Source of the DNA: Stenotrophomonas sp. ATCM1_4
GTDB lineage: Bacteria > Pseudomonadota > Gammaproteobacteria > Xanthomonadales > Xanthomonadaceae
Direction of reading: 5' to 3'
DNA length: 64,000 bases
Assembly: GCF_004348115.1 (NCBI RefSeq)
Contig: NZ_QPFB01000001.1
Coordinates: 3,426,028 to 3,490,027 of the forward strand
Each line of letters begins with the position of its first letter. The stretch's first letter is position 1. Positions 28,663 through 37,561 of this stretch are shown here, in pieces. The notes beneath the pieces are model-generated. The model saw only the letters and a list, made by a program, of their open reading frames with translations. It was not told the origin of the DNA and did no database searches. Position numbers and translations under genes: made by a program.

Positions 28663-29232
28663 TCAGCGCACGCCCGACTGGCTGCGCACCACCGTCCTGC
28701 CTTCGATCACCTCAAAGGTGAATGCATAGGCCAAGGTCACCGGCACTTCCTCGATGCGCGTCGCGCCGCTGCAGTCATCCGCCGCACGCGGCGATACACC
28801 GGCGGGAAAGTGGCACCTTGCCGCCGGCACGAACGTCCACTGCGCGGTGGCGGCCTGGGCCGCCTGCAACAACCGCTGGTTGGCGGGATCGGCACCCGCC
28901 GCGCAGGCCGAATGGCCCAGCAGTGGCTCACTGCGCTGCACCTGTCCAGTGGCATCCAGGATCACCTGCACGCACACCGTGGTGGCCGGCAGCGACGGTT
29001 GCCGCGGATCCTGCGGCAGCTGCGGCGACGGCACCTGCACCGGCCGGGGCATGCGGAAGCCCTCGCTCGCCGCCAGCGTATAGGCATTGACCGACCCACC
29101 TGCCGCGCCGCTTTCCGGTACCAGCAGCCGCCGGTCGACGCTGTAGCTCGACGCTTCACGTTCCTGGACGACCGCGTGGCCAGCACAGCCGGACAGCACC
29201 AGCGCCAGTACGGCACCTCTCCCCCCGCGCAT
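28663..29232 (-). CDS. Putative lipoprotein with TonB-C-like end
   Basis: 189 residues. Lipobox LVLSGC with C16 marks a lipoprotein. The C-terminal half has CVQVILDATGQVQRSEPLLG and AAQAATAQWTFVPAARC, which resemble the TonB C-terminal fold seen in the preceding gene, followed by an extra cysteine-bearing loop. It starts 2 bases after the M56-TonB gene stop on the same strand, so one operon with blaI and the sensor. Possible role: periplasmic partner of the sensor, or a peptidoglycan/outer-membrane linked binding protein (inference). I do not know a named family for it. Confidence 0.7.
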   Translation of the reverse strand: MRGGRGAVLALVLSGCAGHAVVQEREASSYSVDRRLLVPESGAAGGSVNAYTLAASEGFRMPRPVQVPSPQLPQDPRQPSLPATTVCVQVILDATGQVQRSEPLLGHSACAAGADPANQRLLQAAQAATAQWTFVPAARCHFPAGVSPRAADDCSGATRIEEVPVTLAYAFTFEVIEGRTVVRSQSGVR

Positions 29233-29234
29233 GC

Positions 29235-30770
29235 TCAGCCCTCCGTCGCGTCGTCGGTGTGGGTCACCTCTTCGTCGAGGTCAAACCAGATCGGCACGCG
29301 CACCTTGCCGGCAACCGCCAGCCCGTCCCGGCGCGCCGGGGTGAAGCGCCATTGCCGAGCGGCGGTGATCGAGGCCGCATCGAATACACCTTGCGGTCGC
29401 GACTGCACCACCGTGACGTCCGTGGCCGTGCCATCGGCCGCCACCTCGATCTCCAGCACGACCTTGCCACTGATGCCCTGATCCATCGCATCCAGCGGAT
29501 AGGATGGCGGCGCCTGCTGCTTGCTGATCACCACCACCTCGGCATCCCTGGCCGTCGCCACCGGAGAAGCACGCATTTCCAGCGCCCATACCGAACGGCC
29601 GTCCGGCGTGGAGACCTGGATGCCAGCGGGCACCTCGGCGTTCATCAACAGCATCGGCGAGGACACCAGCACGCCATCGGCCTTCAGGCTCCCGCTCAGG
29701 CGAAGCGACTTACCCTCCGGTTGCAGGGTGAACTCGCCGATCCAACCCACGCCCTTCTCCGAGGTCATGCGGAATGAGAACGGCTGTCCCAGTGGCTGGC
29801 GCAGCTCAAAGGTCTGCCGCGTGCCATCGAGCGTGGCGGTCACCGCCACGCCATACAACGACAGCGGCGCCGCCTCCGTGCTGCGCGCCGGCTGTGCCGC
29901 CCATGCCGCGTACCCCAGGCCCGAGGACAACAGTGCCGATACCACCAGCATCGTCGCCCACTGCTTCTTTCCGGGTACGGGTCGCTTCAGCATGGCAATG
30001 CGCTCCTTCAATGGATGGTGGTCGTGCCAATGGCAACCCACAGGCAACGGGGACAACGCCAGCCCGGTTTTCAGCATGGCGTTGCCGTAGCTGCGACGTG
30101 CGCCACGGCTGCCGGCGATGACGCGCTCATCGCAGGAAAACTCCTGATCCTCGCGGCAGCACCGCACGGCCAGTGGCAACAGCGGGTTGAACCAGTACAG
30201 GCAGCGCAGCGCGGCCCACAATGCGTTGATGAGGATGTCGCCGCGGCGCAGGTGCACCTGCTCATGGCGGACCACCAGCTGCTGTTCAAACCGCTCGTAA
30301 CGGCGCTCGAAGTCCGCCGGCAGCACGATGCGCGGCCGCAGCACGCCCATCGCCGCCGGCAGGCCGATGGCCCCCTGCGCCTGCCACAGGCCGTCACCGC
30401 GGCGCTCGACCGGCCCAAGCCCACGCAGGAAGCGCCGCTGCTGCACCCACAGCCCGGCCGCCATGCACAGCGCACCGGCGGCCCACGCGAGCAACCACGC
30501 AACCGGACCAAGTGCCGCCTGGGCCGGCGCCGCCAGCACCTGGGTGACCGGCCCCACCATCGCCGCTGGCAGCATCGGCGTTGCCACGACCTGCGACGCA
30601 GGCAGCAGCACTGCCCCCAACGCCACCGGCACCGCCAGCCACAGCAGATACGCCGCGCTGGCCCCGAGCCAGCGGCGCACCGGTCCGCGCAATGCCAGCA
30701 CCAGCAGCATCGCCGCGCTGCTGGACAGCGTGGTCTTCAGCAGCACCTGCAGCAGCTCAACGCTGTTCAT
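29235..30770 (-). CDS. BlaR1/MecR1-like M56 metallopeptidase with TonB C-terminal domain
   Basis: 511 residues from ATG 30770, overlapping blaI by 14 bases. Three N-terminal membrane helices (about 8-30, 37-60, 88-110), then the cytoplasmic zinc peptidase HEQVH (H169, E170, H173) with the third ligand E210 in REDQEFSCDE, a fourth helix (about 305-327), and a periplasmic region. In place of a penicillin-binding sensor, the last 90 residues form a TonB C-terminal-like domain (YPLDAMDQGISGKVVLEIEV ... RQWRFTPAR). By analogy with BlaR1 it would cleave BlaI after sensing an envelope signal. The signal is unknown; beta-lactam binding is not supported because SxxK sensor motifs are absent. Confidence 0.87.
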   Translation of the reverse strand: MNSVELLQVLLKTTLSSSAAMLLVLALRGPVRRWLGASAAYLLWLAVPVALGAVLLPASQVVATPMLPAAMVGPVTQVLAAPAQAALGPVAWLLAWAAGALCMAAGLWVQQRRFLRGLGPVERRGDGLWQAQGAIGLPAAMGVLRPRIVLPADFERRYERFEQQLVVRHEQVHLRRGDILINALWAALRCLYWFNPLLPLAVRCCREDQEFSCDERVIAGSRGARRSYGNAMLKTGLALSPLPVGCHWHDHHPLKERIAMLKRPVPGKKQWATMLVVSALLSSGLGYAAWAAQPARSTEAAPLSLYGVAVTATLDGTRQTFELRQPLGQPFSFRMTSEKGVGWIGEFTLQPEGKSLRLSGSLKADGVLVSSPMLLMNAEVPAGIQVSTPDGRSVWALEMRASPVATARDAEVVVISKQQAPPSYPLDAMDQGISGKVVLEIEVAADGTATDVTVVQSRPQGVFDAASITAARQWRFTPARRDGLAVAGKVRVPIWFDLDEEVTHTDDATEG

Positions 30771-31131
30771 CGTCCAACTCCTCCAGCAGGCGGCGCAGTT
30801 CGGCCACGTCCTCGGTGCTGAGCTTGCGGTGCTGGCTGAAATGCGCGACCAGCGGCGCGACGCGACCATCGAACAGGCGATCGATCAGGCTGCGGCTCTC
30901 TTCCTGCACCCATGCATCGCGCTGCACGAGCGGCGAGTACAGGTAACGCCGCCCCTCTTTCTCGGCGGCGATGGCGCCCTTGTTGAGAAGGCGGTTGAGC
31001 AGTGTCTTCACCGTGGCCTCGGCCCAGTCGTTGCCACCGGGCAGGCGCGCCATCACCTCATCTGCCGAGAGCGGGTGGTCACCCCACAGCACCTGCATCA
31101 CCACTGCTTCGGCCTCGCTAATCCGGATCAT
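30757..31131 (-). CDS. BlaI/MecI/CopY-family transcriptional repressor
   Basis: 124 residues, the family length. N-terminal winged HTH: ISEAEAVVMQVLW at the start, then WAEATVKTLLNRLLNKGAIAAEKEGRRYLYSPLV, and a dimerisation tail with the usual LIDRLFDG. It is followed by the M56-TonB sensor with a 14-base overlap, the classic blaI-blaR order. Two tandem dyads lie immediately before its ATG, consistent with autorepression. The resistance gene normally controlled is not in this window. Copper-responsive CopY has a C-terminal CxC; that is absent here. Confidence 0.93.
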   Translation of the reverse strand: MIRISEAEAVVMQVLWGDHPLSADEVMARLPGGNDWAEATVKTLLNRLLNKGAIAAEKEGRRYLYSPLVQRDAWVQEESRSLIDRLFDGRVAPLVAHFSQHRKLSTEDVAELRRLLEELDDEQR

Positions 31132-31133
31132 CG

Positions 31134-31170
31134 TTTACGCCTGTAAATTTTGTTCGATTACACGAGTAAA
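31134..31170. promoter_or_regulatory. Two tandem BlaI-type operator dyads
   Basis: TTTACGCCTGTAAA (31134-31147) and ATTACACGAGTAAA (31157-31170) share the form TTAC-N4-GTAA, spaced 23 bases centre to centre, about two helical turns. They sit directly upstream of the blaI ATG (31131) and overlap where its promoter and ribosome site must be. Spacing and position fit a BlaI-like autoregulated operon. Confidence 0.65.
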
Positions 31171-31249
31171 CGAATCCCCTGTCAAGCGTCCACAGGGGGA
31201 TTCAGGCCCTGCGTGCTGTAATGCAGCCGACCACGCAGGAACCGTGCCC

Positions 31250-33208
31250 ATGCCGCAACACCTGACCGATCTGGATGCTGCCGTCGACTGGCTGCTGGCC
31301 CGTGTCGACGGCCCGCTGCGCATCGCCGCACCGCTGGCATTGGGCAAACCACATCGCCTGCTCAACCAGCTCTACGCGCGCATCGAGAACGATGCGGCGC
31401 GCCCGCTGCAGCTGTACACCGCGTTGTCGTTGAATCCGCCGATGGCCCAGGGTGATGGGCTGGAGGCGCGCTTCATGCGTCCGTTCGTCGAGCGCCACTT
31501 CGGCACGGATTTCCCGCGCCTGGCCTACGCCGATGCGATCCGCCGCGACGCCCTGCCCGCCCATGTACAGGTGGAGGAGTTCTACATGCAGTCCGGCGCC
31601 CTGCTCGGTTCACGGCAGGCCCAGTGCGGCTACACCAGCCTCAACTACACGCATGCCGCCGATGCGGTGGCACAGCGCGCACCGCATGTCATCGTACAGA
31701 AGGTGGCATTCCGCGAAGGCAACCGGCGGCTGTCGCTGTCCTGCAACAACGACATCACCCAGGACACGCTGGACGCCATCGCCCGCCGCGGCCTGCCGCG
31801 CCCCCTGCTCATCGCCGAAGTGGACCCGCAACTGCCCTGGCTGGGCGGCAGCGCCACGGTGGCCCCGGACTTCTTCGACCTGGTGGTGGTCCCGCCGGGG
31901 CCGTATCCGCAACTGTTCGGGCTGCCACGACAACCGGTCAGCGATGCCGACTACGCAATCGGCCTGTATGCCAGCACGCTGGTGCGCGACGGCGGCACCC
32001 TGCAGATCGGCATTGGCACCCTGGCCGACGCGCTCAGCCATGCACTGGTCCTGCGGCATACCGACAACGCACGCTACCGGGCCATCATCGACGCACTGGA
32101 CCCGTCACTGGCCACGCACCCGCTGGTACGCGAAGCCGGGGGCCTGGAACCGTTCGAGGTCGGCCTGTATGGCTGCAGCGAGATGCTCAACGAGGGCTTC
32201 CGCGTACTGGTGCAACGTGGCGTGATCCGGCGCAAGGTGCATGAGGACCTGGCATTGATGCAGCGCCTGGCCAATGGCAGCGCCTACACCGCCGACCATG
32301 CGACCCTCGCGGCGGAAGGCGAGTACCTGCACGGCGCCTTCTACCTCGGCTCGCCGGAGTTCTACGACTGGCTTCGGCACCTGCCCGAAGAGGAGTGCCG
32401 GGCGATCGGCATGCGCCGCATCAGCGAGATCAACCAGCTCTATGGCGGCAATGAGGCACTGGAACAGCTGCAGCGCCGCGACGCGCGCTTCTTCAACTCC
32501 TGCATGATGGCCACCGCCCTGGGGGCAGCAGTGTCCGACGCGCTGGAGGACGGCCGCGTGGTATCCGGCGTGGGGGGGCAGTACAACTTCGTGGCGATGG
32601 CCCACGCGCTGCCGGACGCGCGCAGCGTGCTGATGTTCCGCGCCGTCCGCGAGGAGGCCGGGAAGCCGGCCTCCAACGTGCGCTGGAACTATGGGCACAC
32701 CACCATCCCACGTCATCTGCGCGACGTATTCGTCAACGAGTACGGCATCGCCGACCTGCGCCACCGCACCGACGAGGACTGCGTGATCGCCATGGCGGGC
32801 ATCACGGATGCGGCGTTCCAACCCGCACTGCTCGAACAGGCCAAGGCCAGCGGCAAGCTGGCCACGGACTTCACTGCCCCTCCATCGTGGCGGCGCAATC
32901 GTGGCGATACCCTCGCTGCGGTGCTGGCGCCGTTTCGCGCCGATGGCGGCCTGCCGGACTATCCGCTGGGCAGCGATTTCACCGCCATCGAACAGGACCT
33001 GCTGCGCGCATTGACCTGGCTCAAGGCCAACACCGCCACCCCCAAGGCCAAGCTGCGCACCGTGGCCGCAGCGCTTACGCAACCGGCCGGCGACAATGAT
33101 GCGATGTACCTGCAGCGGATGGGATTGGACATGCCCGGCACACTCGGCGACCGACTCAACGCACGAATGCTGCGACTGGGACTGGCCCGCACGCTGCGCG
33201 CGGGTTGA
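31250..33208 (+). CDS. Acetyl-CoA hydrolase/transferase family protein
   Basis: 652 residues from ATG 31250. An acetyl-CoA hydrolase/transferase-type protein, class I CoA-transferase fold, with the family C-terminal domain (GVGGQYNFVAMAHALPDAR near residue 440, then SNVRWNYGHTTIPRHLRDVFVNEYGIADLR). It probably moves CoA between acetate or another short acid and its acyl-CoA. Divergent from blaI across 118 bases but no functional link is evident. Longer than the typical 500-residue enzyme because of an N-terminal extension of about 100 residues with ARIENDAARPLQLYTALSLNPP. Exact substrate not fixed. Confidence 0.85.
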   Translation: MPQHLTDLDAAVDWLLARVDGPLRIAAPLALGKPHRLLNQLYARIENDAARPLQLYTALSLNPPMAQGDGLEARFMRPFVERHFGTDFPRLAYADAIRRDALPAHVQVEEFYMQSGALLGSRQAQCGYTSLNYTHAADAVAQRAPHVIVQKVAFREGNRRLSLSCNNDITQDTLDAIARRGLPRPLLIAEVDPQLPWLGGSATVAPDFFDLVVVPPGPYPQLFGLPRQPVSDADYAIGLYASTLVRDGGTLQIGIGTLADALSHALVLRHTDNARYRAIIDALDPSLATHPLVREAGGLEPFEVGLYGCSEMLNEGFRVLVQRGVIRRKVHEDLALMQRLANGSAYTADHATLAAEGEYLHGAFYLGSPEFYDWLRHLPEEECRAIGMRRISEINQLYGGNEALEQLQRRDARFFNSCMMATALGAAVSDALEDGRVVSGVGGQYNFVAMAHALPDARSVLMFRAVREEAGKPASNVRWNYGHTTIPRHLRDVFVNEYGIADLRHRTDEDCVIAMAGITDAAFQPALLEQAKASGKLATDFTAPPSWRRNRGDTLAAVLAPFRADGGLPDYPLGSDFTAIEQDLLRALTWLKANTATPKAKLRTVAAALTQPAGDNDAMYLQRMGLDMPGTLGDRLNARMLRLGLARTLRAG

Positions 33209-33507
33209 TGCCACGCGGTACCGTCGGGGGATTACCGTCACTGCCGGCATCCCGGTGAGCTGAAGCGCAACACCATCGTCCCGGGACAGGCCATTCCAGA
33301 CGTTTCCCATGGCACTGGCATGCCCGCCGGCATTCCATGGAGGTCGTGGCGCCGCCCCGTCGGTGGCCTCACCTGTACCGGAGCCCCATGCCCACATCAT
33401 CGTGACCCGACATCCGGGCATGCAGGTCGCCGGCAATCCGCAGGCCCTCATCCCGCCCGGCATCTGCGGGACGCGATGAAGGCGCATATCACGCAAGGAG
33501 ATCCGCC
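33209..33507. other. Intergenic region upstream of the RTX protease
   Basis: 299 bases without a supported gene. A good AAGGAG site lies at 33495-33500 before the protease ATG. I see no clear promoter or dyad; short ORFs here are out of frame with any family. Confidence 0.4.
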
Positions 33508-35238
33508 ATGTCCCTCGGCATCGAGAAGACCGTCGCATCCGGCATCAACGCTATCGACACGCTCATTTCCTACCGTCAGTGGAGCCTGGACGCGAGCCGC
33601 ACCATCACCTGGACCATCACCCAGGCCGATGCCGTCTTCTCCAGCGACCCCTACGGCATCCGCGGCGAGCTGCCCTACTTCCGCGCGATTGATGACGCCG
33701 CCGACATCGCGGTCATCAACCAGGCGATGGCGGTCTACAGCAGCATCCTGGACATCAACTTCCAGTATGTGGATGAACGCATCGATGGCGAGGCGGTGGT
33801 CCGTTTCAATGCCCATGCTGCCCCCTTTGGTGAGTATGCAGGGGGCGGCTGGGCCTACGGCCCCTACAGCCACTCGTGGGGTGGTGATGTCTGGACCTCC
33901 TGGCATACCGGCTACAACATGGAATTCACCCTGCACGAAATGGGCCATGTCCTCGGGCTGGACCACCCTGGGCATATCACTGGCCTCCCAGTCGCAGGCT
34001 TCACTACGCTGCAGACCGTCATGTCCTACAGCGGCGGCCGGCCCACTGTGATGCTGGATGCCGCAGGGAACTACATCGGACGAGCCAGCACCGATAACCT
34101 TGGCATCTACGACATCGCCGCATTGCAGTACCTGTACGGCGCCAACATGACGCACAACGATACCGACACGGTCTATGCCTTCACCCCCGATGCCGGTTTC
34201 TACACCACACTATGGGACGGTGGCGGCACCGACACGCTGGACCTGTCAGCGTTCTCGCTGGGCGCGCAGATCAACCTTGCCGAAGGCAGCTACAGCTCCA
34301 TCACCTATGCCACGCCCGCCGGCGTCAGCTCGCCCCTGCTCTACACCGGCAAGGACTGCATCGGTATCGCCTATGGCACCGTCATCGAAAATGCGATCGG
34401 CACGCGCGGTGACGACCTGATCCACGGCAACGCCGCCAACAACGCGCTGCATGGCGGTGACGGCAATGATGCCCTGTATGGCCATGACGGAGATGACCTG
34501 TTGGCTGGCGGCGCCGGCAACGACATCCTGGATGGCGGCACCGGCGCGGACCGCATGATCGGCGGTGCCGGCAATGACGTCTACTACGTGGACAACATCA
34601 ATGATGTCGTCATCGAAGAGGTGAACGGCGGCATCGACACACTCTACACGACCGTTGACAATGGCAATGCGCGCGCATACGCCAATGTCGAGAATTTCCA
34701 TCTGGTCGATACCGGCGTTACTCGTGCTTTCGTCGGCAACGTGCTGGACAACAGCATCGTTGGCACATCGGCCAAGGACTACCTGATGGGCCATGACGGC
34801 GATGACACCCTCATCGGCGGCAAGGGCAATGACGTGCTGTACGGAGGACGCGGCAGCGACACCTTCATCTTCAATCGTGGCGACGGCAGGGACACCCTCA
34901 TGCCCGGTGAGTTCGATCCCGACGATGTGGATACGCTCCGCTTCGGAAAGGATGTCTCCGCCAATCAGCTCTGGTTCGAACGCGCCCGTGGGACCGACAA
35001 TCTGACCATCCGGATCATCGGCACCAACGACTCGGTGAAGGTTTCCAGCTACTTCACCCAGAAAGACGCCACCCTTGACCGGGTGCAGGATTCCGTCGGA
35101 CGTGTACTCGACATCGCCGGCATCGACCGGCTGGTGCAAGCCATGGCCGCGTTCTCGCCACCACCCCTGGGCCAGACCACGCTCCCGGCGAACCAGCAAC
35201 AGGCGTTGGCACCGGTGCTGGCCGCCGCCTGGGCCTGA
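33508..35238 (+). CDS. Serralysin-like RTX metalloprotease (M10), type I secreted
   Basis: 576 residues, no signal peptide. Zinc motif H143-E-M-G-H147-VLGLD-H153 with a Met-turn VMSY at M172, then DIAALQYLYGAN, the usual serralysin junction. Glycine-rich RTX repeats of type GGxGxD (about 305-360 and 425-460) would bind calcium outside the cell. A C-terminal DTLRFGKDVSANQLWF block belongs to the calcium-binding-related domain. The prodomain is short: catalysis begins close to residue 30, whereas serralysins carry about 15-20 residues. The C-terminus ends in small hydrophobics (LAAAWA), not the DFLV-type serralysin signal. The next two genes are its exporter. Confidence 0.93.
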   Translation: MSLGIEKTVASGINAIDTLISYRQWSLDASRTITWTITQADAVFSSDPYGIRGELPYFRAIDDAADIAVINQAMAVYSSILDINFQYVDERIDGEAVVRFNAHAAPFGEYAGGGWAYGPYSHSWGGDVWTSWHTGYNMEFTLHEMGHVLGLDHPGHITGLPVAGFTTLQTVMSYSGGRPTVMLDAAGNYIGRASTDNLGIYDIAALQYLYGANMTHNDTDTVYAFTPDAGFYTTLWDGGGTDTLDLSAFSLGAQINLAEGSYSSITYATPAGVSSPLLYTGKDCIGIAYGTVIENAIGTRGDDLIHGNAANNALHGGDGNDALYGHDGDDLLAGGAGNDILDGGTGADRMIGGAGNDVYYVDNINDVVIEEVNGGIDTLYTTVDNGNARAYANVENFHLVDTGVTRAFVGNVLDNSIVGTSAKDYLMGHDGDDTLIGGKGNDVLYGGRGSDTFIFNRGDGRDTLMPGEFDPDDVDTLRFGKDVSANQLWFERARGTDNLTIRIIGTNDSVKVSSYFTQKDATLDRVQDSVGRVLDIAGIDRLVQAMAAFSPPPLGQTTLPANQQQALAPVLAAAWA

Positions 35239-35289
35239 CCATCGCATCGACGACGATCACTGTTCAACCGTAGTCCAGACACTTCCCAT

Positions 35290-35308
35290 GGCCGGGCATT
35301 GCCCGGCC
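35290..35308 (+). terminator. Hairpin between RTX protease and its exporter
   Basis: Perfect 8-bp stem GGCCGGGC (35290-35297) with GCCCGGCC (35301-35308), 3-base loop, followed by GCTTTATCC. The outer CCATGG/CCATGG extends it. It lies 52 bases after the protease stop and 114 bases before the transporter start. Likely partial terminator or mRNA 3' stabiliser allowing unequal expression. Confidence 0.6.
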
Positions 35309-35421
35309 GCTTTATCCATGGAAGGCAGCATCACATGCGCGACAGCCGTCGTGTCACGGACCCTGCGTCCGTCGCACCGTGCATCCGTGCAACTCCGCGA
35401 TGCGTCTGACAGGAAGGCAAT

Positions 35422-37551
35422 GTGACTTCGCCGTACCCCGCTCCACCGTCCGACAGTGGCCTGGCCTGCCTGGTGATGCTGGCAAGGTTTCACCAGATTC
35501 CCGCAAACGCCGAGCAGCTGCGCCACGACTTCGGCGAAGGAGATACGCCGCTGGACATGCCTGCCTTGCTGCAGGCCGCCCGCGCCCTGGGACTGCGCAC
35601 CCGGCGACTCACGGTACCCGTCGAACGATTGCCGCGCATGCCACTTCCGGCGATCGGCATGGATGCCCTGCATGGATACTTCATCCTCGCCCGCGCCGAT
35701 GAGGACAAGGTCCTGATCCAGCGCCCGGGCGCCGAGCAGCCGGAGGTGATGCCACTGGCAGCCCTGCGAACAGCCTGGTCTGGCACCTTGATCCTGCTGC
35801 AACCCCGGGGTGCCAACGGCCGAGTCACGCAGCGCTTCGGCCTGCGTTGGTTCCTGCCTGCCCTGCACAGGCACCGCGGCATCCTGCTCGAAGTGCTTGC
35901 CGCCAGCCTGTTCCTGCAGGTCTTCGCGCTGATCACACCGCTGTTCTTCCAGGTGGTGATGGACAAGGTGCTCGCGCACCAGGGCCTGTCCACCCTCAAC
36001 GTGCTGATGTTCGGCCTGCTCGCGGTGGTGGTGTTCGAAAGCGTGCTCAGCGGGCTGCGCGGCTATGTCTCGGTGCACACCGCCAGCCGCATCGATGTCA
36101 CGCTGGGCTCACGCCTGTACCAGCACCTGGTCCATCTGCCGCTGGCCTACTTCCAGGCACGCCGGGTCGGCGACTCGGTGGCACGGGTGCGCGAGCTGGA
36201 GAACATCCGCAGCTTCCTCACCGGCAGCAGCATCACCCTGGTGATCGATGTGCTGTTCTGTGCGGTCTTCCTGGCGGTCATGTTGATGCACAGCCCTGTC
36301 CTGACGCTCGTCGTCATTGGATCACTGCCGCTCTACCTGCTGCTGGCACTTGGCATCACGCCACTGCTGCGCACGCAGCTGCATGAGACCTTTGGTCGCG
36401 GCGCGGAGAACCAGGCGTTCCTGGTCGAATCCCTGACCGGCATCACCACGCTCAAGGCACTGGCCGTCGAACCCCAGGCCAGGCGCCGCTGGGACACGCA
36501 GCTGGCGGCCTACGTAGGCGCCAGCTTCCGGACCCAGTTGCTGTCGACCCTGGCCAACGAATCGGCCGGCCTGATCGGCAAACTGGTGACCGTGCTGACC
36601 CTGTGGCTGGGTGCCCGGCAGGTCATCGATGGTCATCTGTCCGTCGGCCAACTGATCGCCTTCAACATGCTCGCCGGGCGCATCGCCCAGCCGGTCATGC
36701 GGCTGGCGCAACTTTGGCCGAACTTCCAGCAGACCCGTCTGTCGATGCAACGGCTGGGGGACATCCTCGACACACCGACCGAATCAGCGACGACCGGACG
36801 CAACGTGCTGCCGGCCCTGCGTGGGGGCATTGAGTTCCATCAGGTGCATTTCCGCTACCGTCCCGATGGTCCGGCCGTATTGCAGGATTTCAGCCTGCAG
36901 GTCGCCCCCGGCGAAGTAATCGGCATCGTCGGCAGCTCCGGCTCGGGCAAGAGCACCCTGGCACGCCTGCTGCAACGCCTGCATGTTCCGGAACAGGGAC
37001 GCATCACCGTCGATGGCATTGACCTGGCCTTGACCGAGGCCAGCTCGCTGCGCCGTCAGATGGGCGTGGTCCTCCAGGAAAACATGCTGTTCCACCGCAG
37101 CGTGCGCGACAACATCGCGCTGGCCGACCCCGGTGCATCACTGGATACCGTCGTCCACGCCGCACGACTGGCCGGCGCACATGACTTCATCCTCGACCTT
37201 CCCGAAGGCTACGACACCGTGGTCGGTGAGCAAGGTGCTTCGTTGTCTGGCGGCCAGCGCCAACGCGTGGCCATCGCCCGCGCCCTGCTGCGCAATCCCC
37301 GCATCCTGATCTTCGATGAGGCCACCAGCGCACTGGACTACGAGTCCGAACGGCTGATCCAGGCCAACATGCGCCAGATCTGCGCCGGCCGCACCGTGCT
37401 GATCATCGCCCATCGCCTATCGACCGTGCGCAATGCCGATCGCATCATCGTCCTGGAACGCGGGCGGCTGGTCGAGCAAGGCAACCCTGCGCAGCTGCTG
37501 GCCACGCCGGACAGTCGCTACGCCCAGTTGCACCGGATGCAGCAGGGATGA
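35422..37551 (+). CDS. Type I secretion ABC transporter ATPase/permease with C39-like domain
   Basis: 709 residues with a GTG start behind AGGAAGG. Three parts: a C39-like domain (1-130), a six-helix ABC membrane domain (about 150-425), and an ATPase (about 470-709). Walker A GSSGSGKST, signature LSGGQRQR, Walker B RILIFDEATSAL and the H-loop AHRLST are intact. The C39 catalytic Cys of DCG is a Ser (S12 in DSG), so it is a degenerate C39-like domain that binds substrate without cutting, as in HlyB. It pairs with the HlyD-type adaptor starting 10 bases later. Substrate by position is the RTX protease. Confidence 0.94.
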   Translation: MTSPYPAPPSDSGLACLVMLARFHQIPANAEQLRHDFGEGDTPLDMPALLQAARALGLRTRRLTVPVERLPRMPLPAIGMDALHGYFILARADEDKVLIQRPGAEQPEVMPLAALRTAWSGTLILLQPRGANGRVTQRFGLRWFLPALHRHRGILLEVLAASLFLQVFALITPLFFQVVMDKVLAHQGLSTLNVLMFGLLAVVVFESVLSGLRGYVSVHTASRIDVTLGSRLYQHLVHLPLAYFQARRVGDSVARVRELENIRSFLTGSSITLVIDVLFCAVFLAVMLMHSPVLTLVVIGSLPLYLLLALGITPLLRTQLHETFGRGAENQAFLVESLTGITTLKALAVEPQARRRWDTQLAAYVGASFRTQLLSTLANESAGLIGKLVTVLTLWLGARQVIDGHLSVGQLIAFNMLAGRIAQPVMRLAQLWPNFQQTRLSMQRLGDILDTPTESATTGRNVLPALRGGIEFHQVHFRYRPDGPAVLQDFSLQVAPGEVIGIVGSSGSGKSTLARLLQRLHVPEQGRITVDGIDLALTEASSLRRQMGVVLQENMLFHRSVRDNIALADPGASLDTVVHAARLAGAHDFILDLPEGYDTVVGEQGASLSGGQRQRVAIARALLRNPRILIFDEATSALDYESERLIQANMRQICAGRTVLIIAHRLSTVRNADRIIVLERGRLVEQGNPAQLLATPDSRYAQLHRMQQG

Positions 37552-37561
37552 CTCACGCAGC

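Noticed and set aside
29235..31131. Considered as a beta-lactamase induction locus
   Set aside because: The sensor lacks the penicillin-binding SxxK, SxN and KTG motifs and no beta-lactamase gene is present.
33209..33507. ORF 33320-34051 on the plus strand
   Set aside because: It overlaps the protease in another frame, is Pro/Arg/Ser-rich, and has no ribosome site; the protease has the AAGGAG at 33495.
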